Part shown: one piece after another, positions 8,018 to 15,492 of the stretch
Position numbering within the stretch: position 1 is the first letter of the stretch
Layout of the letters: each line of letters begins with the position of its first letter
NCBI GenBank assembly: GCA_033763595.1
Contig: JANRKH010000035.1
Coordinates: 1 to 53,442 of the forward strand
Direction of reading: 5' to 3'
DNA: 53,442 nt
DNA from: JANRKH01 sp033763595
GTDB lineage: Bacteria; Pseudomonadota; Alphaproteobacteria; Rickettsiales; Rickettsiaceae
Position numbers and translations under genes: made by a program
The notes under the pieces: generated by a model
Told to the model about the DNA's origin: nothing
Database searches by the model: none
What the model saw: only the letters and a program-made list of their open reading frames with translations

Positions 8018-9274
8018 TTATTTGGATAATCTATCTTCGATCTCATCTCTAAAATGCTTAAATAAACCTTGTACCGGCCAAGCTGCTGCGTCTCCAAGAG
8101 CGCATATTGTATGGCCCTCAATTTGCTTCGTGATATTTAAAAGATCATCTATATCGTCTGACTTTGCCTCTGCTCTTGCAATTTTCATCATCTTGCGCCA
8201 CATCCAGCCAGTGCCTTCTCTGCATGGAGTACACTGGCCGCATGATTCATGCATATAAAATTTACTAAGACGACCTATCGCATAGACTAAATCAGTAGAT
8301 TTATCCATCACTATAATACCTCCAGTGCCAAGGCCAGAACCTACAGATTTCAGCGAATCAAAGTCCATTGTCACATTTTCTGCTATTGCTTTTGTAATAA
8401 GCGGAACAGATGACCCTCCAGGTATTATCGCCTTGAGATTATCCCATCCGCCTCTAACACCTCCTGCATATTCTTCGATTAAAACTTTAAGAGGAATGCC
8501 CATAACTTCTTCAACATTACATGGTTTATTAACATGTCCAGATATGCAGAAGATTTTGGTACCTGTGTTATTAGGCTTTCCTAAACCTCCAAACCAACTT
8601 GCACCTCTTCTGAGAATTGTTGGCACAACTGCTATAGACTCCACATTATTTATAGTAGTTGGACATCCGTAAAGTCCTGCCCCAGCGGGAAATGGGGGTT
8701 TTAATCTTGGCTGACCCTTTTTACCCTCAAGACTTTCGAGTAATGCCGTTTCTTCTCCGCAAATGTAGGCACCGGCGCCTCTGTGTAAATAGATATCTAC
8801 ATCAATACCGATCCCAAGTGCATTTTTTCCAACTAAGCCACTCTCATATGCTTCTTCAATAGCGGATTTTAGAATACGCGCTTCATTAACAAACTCACCT
8901 CTAATATAAATATAACAAGTCTTCGCTCCGATCGCAAAACTTGCAAGTAAGCAGCCTTCTAAGAGTTTGTGAGGCTCATATCTAATAATATCTCTATCCT
9001 TGCATGTACCGGGCTCTGACTCATCTGCATTCACAACTAGATAATGCGGTTTAGTTTGGTCTTTTGGCATAAAAGACCACTTAACACCTGTCGCAAAGCC
9101 TGCACCGCCTCTACCTCTTAGACCCGAATTTTTTACTTCGTTTATTATCCACTCTCTACCTTGCGCTATAAATTTTGCAGTATCCTGCCAATCCCCTCTT
9201 TTGTTATGATCCAGAAGTGAAATACCTAAATGGCCATGTAAGTTTGTAAAAATCTTATCTTCATTCTTAATCAT
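8018..9274 (-). CDS. nuoF: NADH-quinone oxidoreductase subunit F (complex I)
   Basis: NuoF (418 aa) carries the NADH and FMN sites and an Fe-S cluster of respiratory complex I. Visible landmarks are the NADH-binding SGLRGRGGAGFATGVKWSF, the FMN region NADESEPGTCKDRDI, GAGAYICGEETALLESLEG, and the cluster ligands SCGQCTPCREG near residue 343 with the fourth cysteine in HTICALGDA near 391. The length is normal. No other nuo gene is next to it, which fits the scattered complex I genes of Rickettsiales. No strong Shine-Dalgarno is seen. Confidence 0.97.
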   Translation of the reverse strand: MIKNEDKIFTNLHGHLGISLLDHNKRGDWQDTAKFIAQGREWIINEVKNSGLRGRGGAGFATGVKWSFMPKDQTKPHYLVVNADESEPGTCKDRDIIRYEPHKLLEGCLLASFAIGAKTCYIYIRGEFVNEARILKSAIEEAYESGLVGKNALGIGIDVDIYLHRGAGAYICGEETALLESLEGKKGQPRLKPPFPAGAGLYGCPTTINNVESIAVVPTILRRGASWFGGLGKPNNTGTKIFCISGHVNKPCNVEEVMGIPLKVLIEEYAGGVRGGWDNLKAIIPGGSSVPLITKAIAENVTMDFDSLKSVGSGLGTGGIIVMDKSTDLVYAIGRLSKFYMHESCGQCTPCREGTGWMWRKMMKIARAEAKSDDIDDLLNITKQIEGHTICALGDAAAWPVQGLFKHFRDEIEDRLSK

Positions 9275-9468
9275 AGTTTTAGCGCAAAGTATTTATAGTA
9301 TAAATATGTTAAAAATAGCAGTATTGGCTAAAACTGTAAAAAATAATATGGGTTTTCTTATATAAAATATCTGGATTGTAGTTATTAAGTTTGACGCTAA
9401 AGATAGTGTATATTGTAAGTTACCAGATCCGAAAATTAATCATACTATAAACAATCAAAAGAAGTATT

Positions 9469-9669
9469 ATGTGTTTTTTTAAACTGCGAGCTGGACAAGT
9501 ACTCAAGGGACCTTGCATAAGATGTAAGGCAATTATTCAAATATCGCGAATATCAAATGATTTTTCTTGCTTATGGACTGCAATTATTGCTACTATACAA
9601 AATTTAATCCTGATTAACTTCAGGCACAAAATTAAACTGTTCACAAATCATAAAAATAAACGAAAGTGA
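9469..9669 (+). CDS. Possible small ORF coupled to ftsA
   Basis: A 66-codon frame begins with ATG after AAGAAG and ends in a GTGA overlap with the ftsA start, a layout typical of coupled genes. The product (MCFFKLRAGQVLKGPCIRCK at its start) is cysteine-containing, with a hydrophobic patch near SCLWTAIIATIQNLILI and a basic tail. It resembles no family I recognise and is not FtsQ. It may simply be a leader ORF or chance frame; the remaining gap 9275-9468 shows nothing clear. Confidence 0.3.
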   Translation: MCFFKLRAGQVLKGPCIRCKAIIQISRISNDFSCLWTAIIATIQNLILINFRHKIKLFTNHKNKRK

Positions 9670-10892
9670 AAGCAAATACAACCAATTTTACTGCGATTGA
9701 TATAGGTAGTTCGAAAATTAGTATACTCGCAGCTGATATAGACAAGCTGGGTAACGCAAGAATAGGGTACCAATCACTTTATAAATCATCCGGAATCAAA
9801 GGCGGGTTGATCAAAGATTTTCAGCAGGCTGAAAATAGTATCATAAGCAGTATTTATAACCTTGAAATGGAGATGCAAGTGAATATAACAAGCGTTTCTA
9901 TAGCAATATCTGGAGTGGGCACAAAATCGGTTTTTCTTTACAAAAAGGTTAAACTTTTGGACGGAAAAGTAAAACATAATGATCTTAAAACTTTGCACGA
10001 CATAATGATTCAGGAGGTAAATCATGACGAAACAACTGTTATTCATTATTTTCCTATAGAATATACATTAGATCAAAATCAATCTATAACTAACCCGGTT
10101 GGTATGTATGGAACTGTTCTTGGATGTAAAATGCATCTTGTAACTGCAAATTCTAGCCAGGTCACAAATATATTACATTTCTTCTCGAAATGTAATATAG
10201 AGGTAAAAGAGATATTGCTTGGCTCGTATGCAGCAGGACTTGCTGTACTTACTGACGACGAAAAAATGCTAGGGTCCGTTGTTATCGATCTTGGAGCAGA
10301 AACAACGAGCTTTGCGGTATTTTCTGGTGGTAAGCTCATATATACAAAGTTTGTACCTCTTGGAGGAGATAAAATCACATCAGATATTGCAAAAGTATTA
10401 TCTATCAGTATGAATAATGCGGAAAAACTGAAGGTTATGTATGGATCTGCTGTTGTCATAAACAAAGATAGCGAGTCTCTCATAAATTTAGCTGAATTTT
10501 CTTCTGGCGCCTCAATAGACGAGGAGCATAATATAACGTCAAATGAACTTAGTATGATTATAAACGTCCGCGTAGAAGAAATTATTGACATTGTCAAATC
10601 AGAGTATGACAAAGCGGCTGTTGATCATTTAGTTGCAAGAAGGATAGTACTTACAGGCGGAGGATCTCAACTACGCGGTGTAAAGGATGTAGTGTCCACA
10701 ATATTCAGTAAACAAGTAAGAATTGGAGCACCAGTTAATATTCCTGGATTTGAAGATGATCACACATCACAAAGCTATTGTGCATCTATTGGCATCATTA
10801 AAAATGAAATAATCTCTGCTGAAACGAAACCAAGTATTGCCAAAGTTTCTAAAAATTTATTCCAAAAATTAACAGTTTGGTTTAAAAAATAG
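9666..10892 (+). CDS. ftsA: Cell division protein FtsA
   Basis: FtsA is the actin-like protein that tethers FtsZ to the membrane and recruits later divisome parts. The 408-aa product shows the actin-fold phosphate loops AIDIGSSKISIL and VVIDLGAETTSFAVF, the adenosine motif IVLTGGGSQLRGV, and a C-terminal amphipathic helix (SKNLFQKLTVWFKK) that serves as membrane anchor. It starts with GTG. Neither ftsQ nor ftsZ is adjacent, so the usual dcw cluster is broken here. A weak hairpin with GCAA/TTGC arms followed by six T lies just after the stop. Confidence 0.95.
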   Translation: MKANTTNFTAIDIGSSKISILAADIDKLGNARIGYQSLYKSSGIKGGLIKDFQQAENSIISSIYNLEMEMQVNITSVSIAISGVGTKSVFLYKKVKLLDGKVKHNDLKTLHDIMIQEVNHDETTVIHYFPIEYTLDQNQSITNPVGMYGTVLGCKMHLVTANSSQVTNILHFFSKCNIEVKEILLGSYAAGLAVLTDDEKMLGSVVIDLGAETTSFAVFSGGKLIYTKFVPLGGDKITSDIAKVLSISMNNAEKLKVMYGSAVVINKDSESLINLAEFSSGASIDEEHNITSNELSMIINVRVEEIIDIVKSEYDKAAVDHLVARRIVLTGGGSQLRGVKDVVSTIFSKQVRIGAPVNIPGFEDDHTSQSYCASIGIIKNEIISAETKPSIAKVSKNLFQKLTVWFKK

Positions 10893-11014
10893 TTATGTAC
10901 TGTCTATGCTGCAAGAATTGCTTTTTTGATTTCTGATTATATCATTTCTAAGAATAAATTAGACTTTTGAGAACAAAAAGCTAATATTTTGTCCTGGAGG
11001 TACCGATCAAATAA

Positions 11015-11117
11015 TACCAAATCCCATTTTTAAGTACTACTTCGTCGCTCGTTGCTCACCTAGCATGTAGTAGGCTTCGCTCCTCGCTCCTAGTATTATT
11101 TAATCTGGGATTTGGTA
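11015..11117. mobile_element. Family A miniature element (A6)
   Basis: Runs TACCAAATCCCATTTTTAAG to TAATCTGGGATTTGGTA with TAA on both sides. The right arm ends CTGGGATTTGG instead of CTAGAGATTTGG, making the terminal inverted repeat longer; the copy at 26033 shares this variant. Confidence 0.85.
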
Positions 11118-11162
11118 TAAGAACAAATCACATCATTTAACCTTTTTAATGGAATTTGTGGT

Positions 11163-11621
11163 CTAATGTGATTTATTCGTCCAGCCTCCATCCTCTCCTT
11201 GAGTAAAAAAGTTAACCTTTTTTTCTTGTGTAAAATTATTGATTCTATCGCTAATATTATCAACTAGAAGTTTATGATTTAAAATAGAGGAATTATATAT
11301 CACAAACACTCTTTCGAATTGATCAATATCATCAAAGTCAGAACCTACTAGCACCAAATACTCAGCACTAATAATATTTTCATTATTATGCGTAATTAAA
11401 ACAGGTTGACTCTCGACTACCTCATCCTTTATACTCCCGTGAGGAACAAAAGATTTTCTAGCAAAAGTCCAAAGCTCTGAGTTGATTACTTCTTGCTGGG
11501 ACTCATTCTCTGTTTTTACGAGTGTTTTTTTCCCGCTTTGATAACATTTTTCGATGATCTTACACGTAGTTTTCTCAAATAGCTCTCTTCGCACTTCATA
11601 AAAGCTAATTTCAATCGTCAT
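11163..11621 (-). CDS. holC: DNA polymerase III subunit chi
   Basis: The 152-aa protein matches the chi subunit of the clamp-loader complex, which links the polymerase to single-strand binding protein. Supporting signals are the N-terminal strand EISFYEVRRELFEKTTCKII, the conserved SELWTFARKSFVPHGSIKD and the PVLIT segment, in the order seen in HolC. Its ATG overlaps the recG stop by four bases (ATGA), so it is translationally coupled to recG. The C-terminus ENGGW-like region is short and variable as usual. Confidence 0.85.
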   Translation of the reverse strand: MTIEISFYEVRRELFEKTTCKIIEKCYQSGKKTLVKTENESQQEVINSELWTFARKSFVPHGSIKDEVVESQPVLITHNNENIISAEYLVLVGSDFDDIDQFERVFVIYNSSILNHKLLVDNISDRINNFTQEKKVNFFTQGEDGGWTNKSH

Positions 11622-13645
11622 ATTACTATATTTTTTTGAGTTATAAATTTATTAAATATCAAAACAACAATATTTGCTAGATCGTGATCGGTAAAGTATT
11701 TCGCAATATCTGCTGCTTCCTCGATTATCTTAGCGTCCATTTCTATATCAAGAAAACGAAAATTCTGAACTCCGCTTTGTTTTTCGCCAAGCAATTCTCC
11801 CTCTCCTCGCATGAGTAAATCTTTTTCTGCTATGTAAAAACCATCATTCGATTCCTTCATAACTTTGAATCTTTCATACGCTATCTTAGAAGTAGCTTTT
11901 CCGTATAATAAAACACACATTGACTCTAAACTACCTCTCCCAACCCTTCCTCTTAATTGATGAAGCTGCGCAAGACCAAATTTTTCTGCATTCTCTATAA
12001 CGATCAGAGTCGCATCAGGAACATCTACACCAACCTCAACAACAGTTGTTGAAACTAAAATAGAAATATTGCCATTTTTGAACTGTTCTATCGCTAGATT
12101 TTTTTCTTCTTGCGACATAAAACCATGTATATATGATACTTTTTCCGCAAAAATATTTGATAAATAATCATATCTTTTTTTCACATCAGAATAAAGCCCA
12201 GGATCCTCCTCATTCTGCTCAATTAATGGACAAATCCAATATATTTTTTCATTCTTTTCGATTTTTGTCGCAAGCAATTTTTCAATTTCACTTAACCTTG
12301 ACGCACTCACTACTAAAGTTTTTACAGCTATACGGCTGGAAGGCATATCAGGTATTTTTGTAATATCAAGATTTCCAAAATAAGTCATTGCAAGAGTTCT
12401 TGGGATAGGAGTTGCGCTCATAATCAAAATATCCGGATTCTCTCCCTTGGAAATAAGATTATACCTCTGATTTACTCCGAATTTATGCTGCTCATCAATA
12501 ATGACATATCCAAGTTTTTTGAATTTCACTTTCTCGCTAATAAGAGAATGAGTCCCGATCACAATAGAAACTAAACCATTTTCTATGTCAGTTAGAGTGA
12601 GCTTTTGTTCTTTTTGACTCATTTTACTTGTAAGAAGGGCGGCATTATGGTTTGTGTCTCTTAGCATTTTTGTTACAAACTGAAAATGCTGGCTTGCAAG
12701 CACCTCTGTTGGCGCCATTATTGCCACCTGTGATCCTTTATCTATTACGTTTAACGATGTTACAAGCGCAACAATAGTTTTGCCGCATCCAACATCACCA
12801 TGAATCATACGAAACATTTGTATGTTTTGAGACTGATCCTTTTCTATATCATTAATCGCATTAATCTGACCCTTAGTTAAATTATAAGGAAAATTCGCAA
12901 GAATGTCTGATTTTAACTTTGATGCAACTGGATAATTTTCCGTCTTATAAACTTTGGTTTTTTCTTTAGCAATTCTAAAGCCAAGTTGATTTGATAATGC
13001 TTCATCATACTTTAGTCTAAGAATCGCCTTGTTCTTTGGAGTATTATTATTAGGTAATGAATGAATACTATGAATAGCATCCATAAAAGCTGGAAGTCCA
13101 TATTGCGTAATCAATTCACCTGGAAGCCACTCTTTTATGCTTAAATCGCCTAATCTAATTATTTGAAAGATATAATTTCTTATCATATTATGGGTTAAGC
13201 CATATGTGAGACTATATTTTGGGTCTTCGTGCGTAAGCAATGATTTATCAAATATGATCTCTGGATGTGTAATTTGTGGATAATAATCGTAGAATTGCAC
13301 CTTGCCAGAAAAAATGTAAGTTTTACCTTTAGAGAGAATTTTTTTTAGACCAGATGGCATCGAAAAATACACAAGAGAGATGCTACCCGTGCTATTGGAA
13401 CACTCAATTTTAAGCGGAGAGGTTCTTTTAGCGGGCACTTGGATCTCCTCTATTTTGCCCGAAAAAGCAATGTCCTGGCCATGCTTAAGATGCGATAAGT
13501 TTGGGTTTATAAAACGACGCACGTAATATTCTGGCTTATACAATAGAAGGTCTGAGACAGTTTGGATCCCAAGTCGTTTTAAAGCTGCGTGATTAGATTT
13601 TGTAATGCGCAGTCTAATATTTATCTCTTCAAGAAATCTATGCAT
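11618..13645 (-). CDS. recG: ATP-dependent DNA helicase RecG
   Basis: RecG remodels stalled replication forks and Holliday junctions. The 675-aa product has an N-terminal wedge/OB domain, then SF2 helicase motifs: Walker A HGDVGCGKT near residue 282, the DEAH-box variant DEQHKFG near 382, motif III MSATPIPRTLAMT, and motif VI QLRGRVGRG. The ATG at 13645 gives a typical length. It is the first gene of a two-gene unit with holC. Confidence 0.97.
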   Translation of the reverse strand: MHRFLEEINIRLRITKSNHAALKRLGIQTVSDLLLYKPEYYVRRFINPNLSHLKHGQDIAFSGKIEEIQVPAKRTSPLKIECSNSTGSISLVYFSMPSGLKKILSKGKTYIFSGKVQFYDYYPQITHPEIIFDKSLLTHEDPKYSLTYGLTHNMIRNYIFQIIRLGDLSIKEWLPGELITQYGLPAFMDAIHSIHSLPNNNTPKNKAILRLKYDEALSNQLGFRIAKEKTKVYKTENYPVASKLKSDILANFPYNLTKGQINAINDIEKDQSQNIQMFRMIHGDVGCGKTIVALVTSLNVIDKGSQVAIMAPTEVLASQHFQFVTKMLRDTNHNAALLTSKMSQKEQKLTLTDIENGLVSIVIGTHSLISEKVKFKKLGYVIIDEQHKFGVNQRYNLISKGENPDILIMSATPIPRTLAMTYFGNLDITKIPDMPSSRIAVKTLVVSASRLSEIEKLLATKIEKNEKIYWICPLIEQNEEDPGLYSDVKKRYDYLSNIFAEKVSYIHGFMSQEEKNLAIEQFKNGNISILVSTTVVEVGVDVPDATLIVIENAEKFGLAQLHQLRGRVGRGSLESMCVLLYGKATSKIAYERFKVMKESNDGFYIAEKDLLMRGEGELLGEKQSGVQNFRFLDIEMDAKIIEEAADIAKYFTDHDLANIVVLIFNKFITQKNIVI

Positions 13646-13798
13646 ATTAGCTAAGAAATATTTAATATAGCTAGTTTAAAGAATTTTATCTTTATGTTAA
13701 GCATTAATTTTATATATAGCTAAATATACTGCCTATAGTATATATGGAATATTAATTCTAGCTTTCTACATCAGTTATTTTTAACATACATGTTATTA

Positions 13799-13903
13799 TA
13801 CCAAATCTCTAGAATTAAATAATACTAGGAGCAAGTCACGAAGCCTACTACATGCTAGGTGAGCGACGAGCGACAAAGTAGTACTTAAAAATGGGATTTG
13901 GTA
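13799..13903. mobile_element. Family A miniature element inserted at the fliW stop codon (A7)
   Basis: The copy runs TACCAAATCTCTAGAATTAA to AAAAATGGGATTTGGTA with TTA on both sides. The right-hand TTA (13904-13906) is, on the minus strand, the TAA stop codon of fliW, so the element begins at the first base after the stop. Confidence 0.88.
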
Positions 13904-14383
13904 TTACTTAGAGATTTTATAATCTATCGGATAATCATACTTAATAAAAACATGCTGAAACGCAAGCTTTTCTGATGTATCAAGAAAGATTGGTGCTTTT
14001 AAATTTAGCGAAATTTCAAATTTGTCATCAATTTTTGAAATTTTAGATATAGCAAGAACACTGAGATTGTCCTCTTTTATGTCATATTGTTCTGATGCTA
14101 AACGAATCTGAGTATAATCCATAACAGCATGCTCGCCCTCGTAAAAATAGCTAGATAAGGGCACTACAATAAAAGTTAAATCCTCCCCCTCTAGAGACTG
14201 CATTATTAACGCTCCTGGAAGCTTATTCTCTGGTATATTTGACAAGCAGTATTTTTTTATATCACCAATACCACATAGGCCTCTTGGAAAAAAAATCGTG
14301 TTTGAAGGTGAAACTTTTATATTGCCCAGTTTGGTACTTACTTCATAAATCTTATCTTCAACTATATACTTGAGTCTTGCCAT
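13904..14383 (-). CDS. fliW: Flagellar assembly factor FliW
   Basis: This 159-aa protein fits FliW, a cytoplasmic partner of flagellin and of the translational regulator CsrA in other bacteria. The family pattern is visible: IFFPRGLCGIGDIKKYCL, LIMQSLEGEDLTFIVVPL, and ISLNLKAPIFLDTSEKLAFQ near the C-terminus. It is divergent but the motif order is right. It follows flgL after seven bases, completing the flgI-flgK-flgL-fliW operon. Its TAA stop is one half of the target triplet flanking a family A element. Confidence 0.82.
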   Translation of the reverse strand: MARLKYIVEDKIYEVSTKLGNIKVSPSNTIFFPRGLCGIGDIKKYCLSNIPENKLPGALIMQSLEGEDLTFIVVPLSSYFYEGEHAVMDYTQIRLASEQYDIKEDNLSVLAISKISKIDDKFEISLNLKAPIFLDTSEKLAFQHVFIKYDYPIDYKISK

Positions 14384-14390
14384 ATTTTCC

Positions 14391-15338
14391 TCACATTGAA
14401 TATAAACTACTCGATAAAATATCAGACTGTTTTTTCTGATTGCTCATCGAATAAACGGCCGCTTGAAGAGCCTCAGTTAATCTTTCATTCTCCTCAACCA
14501 TTTCAGCAGGACCATACTGAAGAGAGTCTAATGTATCAATTGCAGCTCCATATCGTCCTGAATTGTATTTTTCTGCTTTTGCTATATATTGCAATTTATT
14601 TGCTATACTCTCTATTAGTAAATTAAATTCGTTTATCGCTTGCTCAAGGAAATTGATTGCAGCAAGCCTATTAGTTTTATCGGCAAAAGAAGACATTTGC
14701 TTCACTTTGTGAATACCTGCAATGAATTTTTGGAAAGCTGGATGAGCTGCATTAATATTCGAGTTTATTTTCTCGCTAAAACCAATAGATTCCTCACCCT
14801 CGTAAGGAATGACTTTTGTATAATTTGCAGTCGCAAATTCTTGATCCTTTACTTTTAATATATTAGATTTTGATACAAAAGAATTGATATCCTCAATTGG
14901 GGCAATGTTGTTTGTTGCGCCTCCATATATAAATCCACCAGAATTGTTTTTTTGATTTAGCCTTGCTGCGACCATTTTGAGTAATGAATCTGCGCATTGC
15001 TGAAATGTGACATAACTCGTTAAAGAGTTGAACTGTTTAATCTGACTGATAAGATCGATTGCTATATCCCTAAATGTTTGCATTAGATTTGTATCTTGAT
15101 CTAACTTATTTTTTGTAATCGATAGTGACTGGGATATATTTGAAAACTTCTGGCTATCTTTTATGGATCTGCTTCTTAGGTTCATCTCAGGACTTGCGGC
15201 CATTTTTCCATAATTTTCATATTTTAACCTTGAGGTAGTTTTCTTAGTCGCATCTGATCTTTGTTGGTTAATCTTCCTAATCATATCAACATTTGAATTT
15301 GCTGTAAAAGCTTTAGTAAGCGCGCTAGAATATGTCAT
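14391..15338 (-). CDS. flgL: Flagellar hook-filament junction protein FlgL
   Basis: The 315-aa protein is flagellin-like: long N-terminal helices (residues about 20-115), a short variable centre with RLNQKNNSGGFIYGGATN, the small-loop motif typical of FlgL, and a C-terminal helical region ending LSSSLYSM. FlgL sits between hook and filament and is exported by the flagellar type III system. The position after flgK supports FlgL over flagellin. It has no clear Shine-Dalgarno. The 154-base gap to flgK shows nothing distinctive. Confidence 0.85.
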   Translation of the reverse strand: MTYSSALTKAFTANSNVDMIRKINQQRSDATKKTTSRLKYENYGKMAASPEMNLRSRSIKDSQKFSNISQSLSITKNKLDQDTNLMQTFRDIAIDLISQIKQFNSLTSYVTFQQCADSLLKMVAARLNQKNNSGGFIYGGATNNIAPIEDINSFVSKSNILKVKDQEFATANYTKVIPYEGEESIGFSEKINSNINAAHPAFQKFIAGIHKVKQMSSFADKTNRLAAINFLEQAINEFNLLIESIANKLQYIAKAEKYNSGRYGAAIDTLDSLQYGPAEMVEENERLTEALQAAVYSMSNQKKQSDILSSSLYSM

Positions 15339-15492
15339 ACTGCCAAATCCCTTAAATATAATTTCTGAACAATTTTAGTATAAATGATGCCTCGGGTAGC
15401 CCAAGATTTGAATTTGAATATTACTCTCACCGAACCTATATTTAAATACGAAATCAAAAAGTACTTCCTAAAGTATGAACAATGTATCATAA

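Noticed and set aside
10079..10612. 177-codon frame antisense to ftsA
   Set aside because: It lies entirely within ftsA on the opposite strand and has no family signal; similar antisense frames in fusA, flgK, gltP and the ABC gene were rejected for the same reason.
15336..15353. GGGATTTGGCAGTATG before flgL resembles a family A end
   Set aside because: Only a dozen bases match, and there is no opposite end or flanking triplet, so chance is likely.
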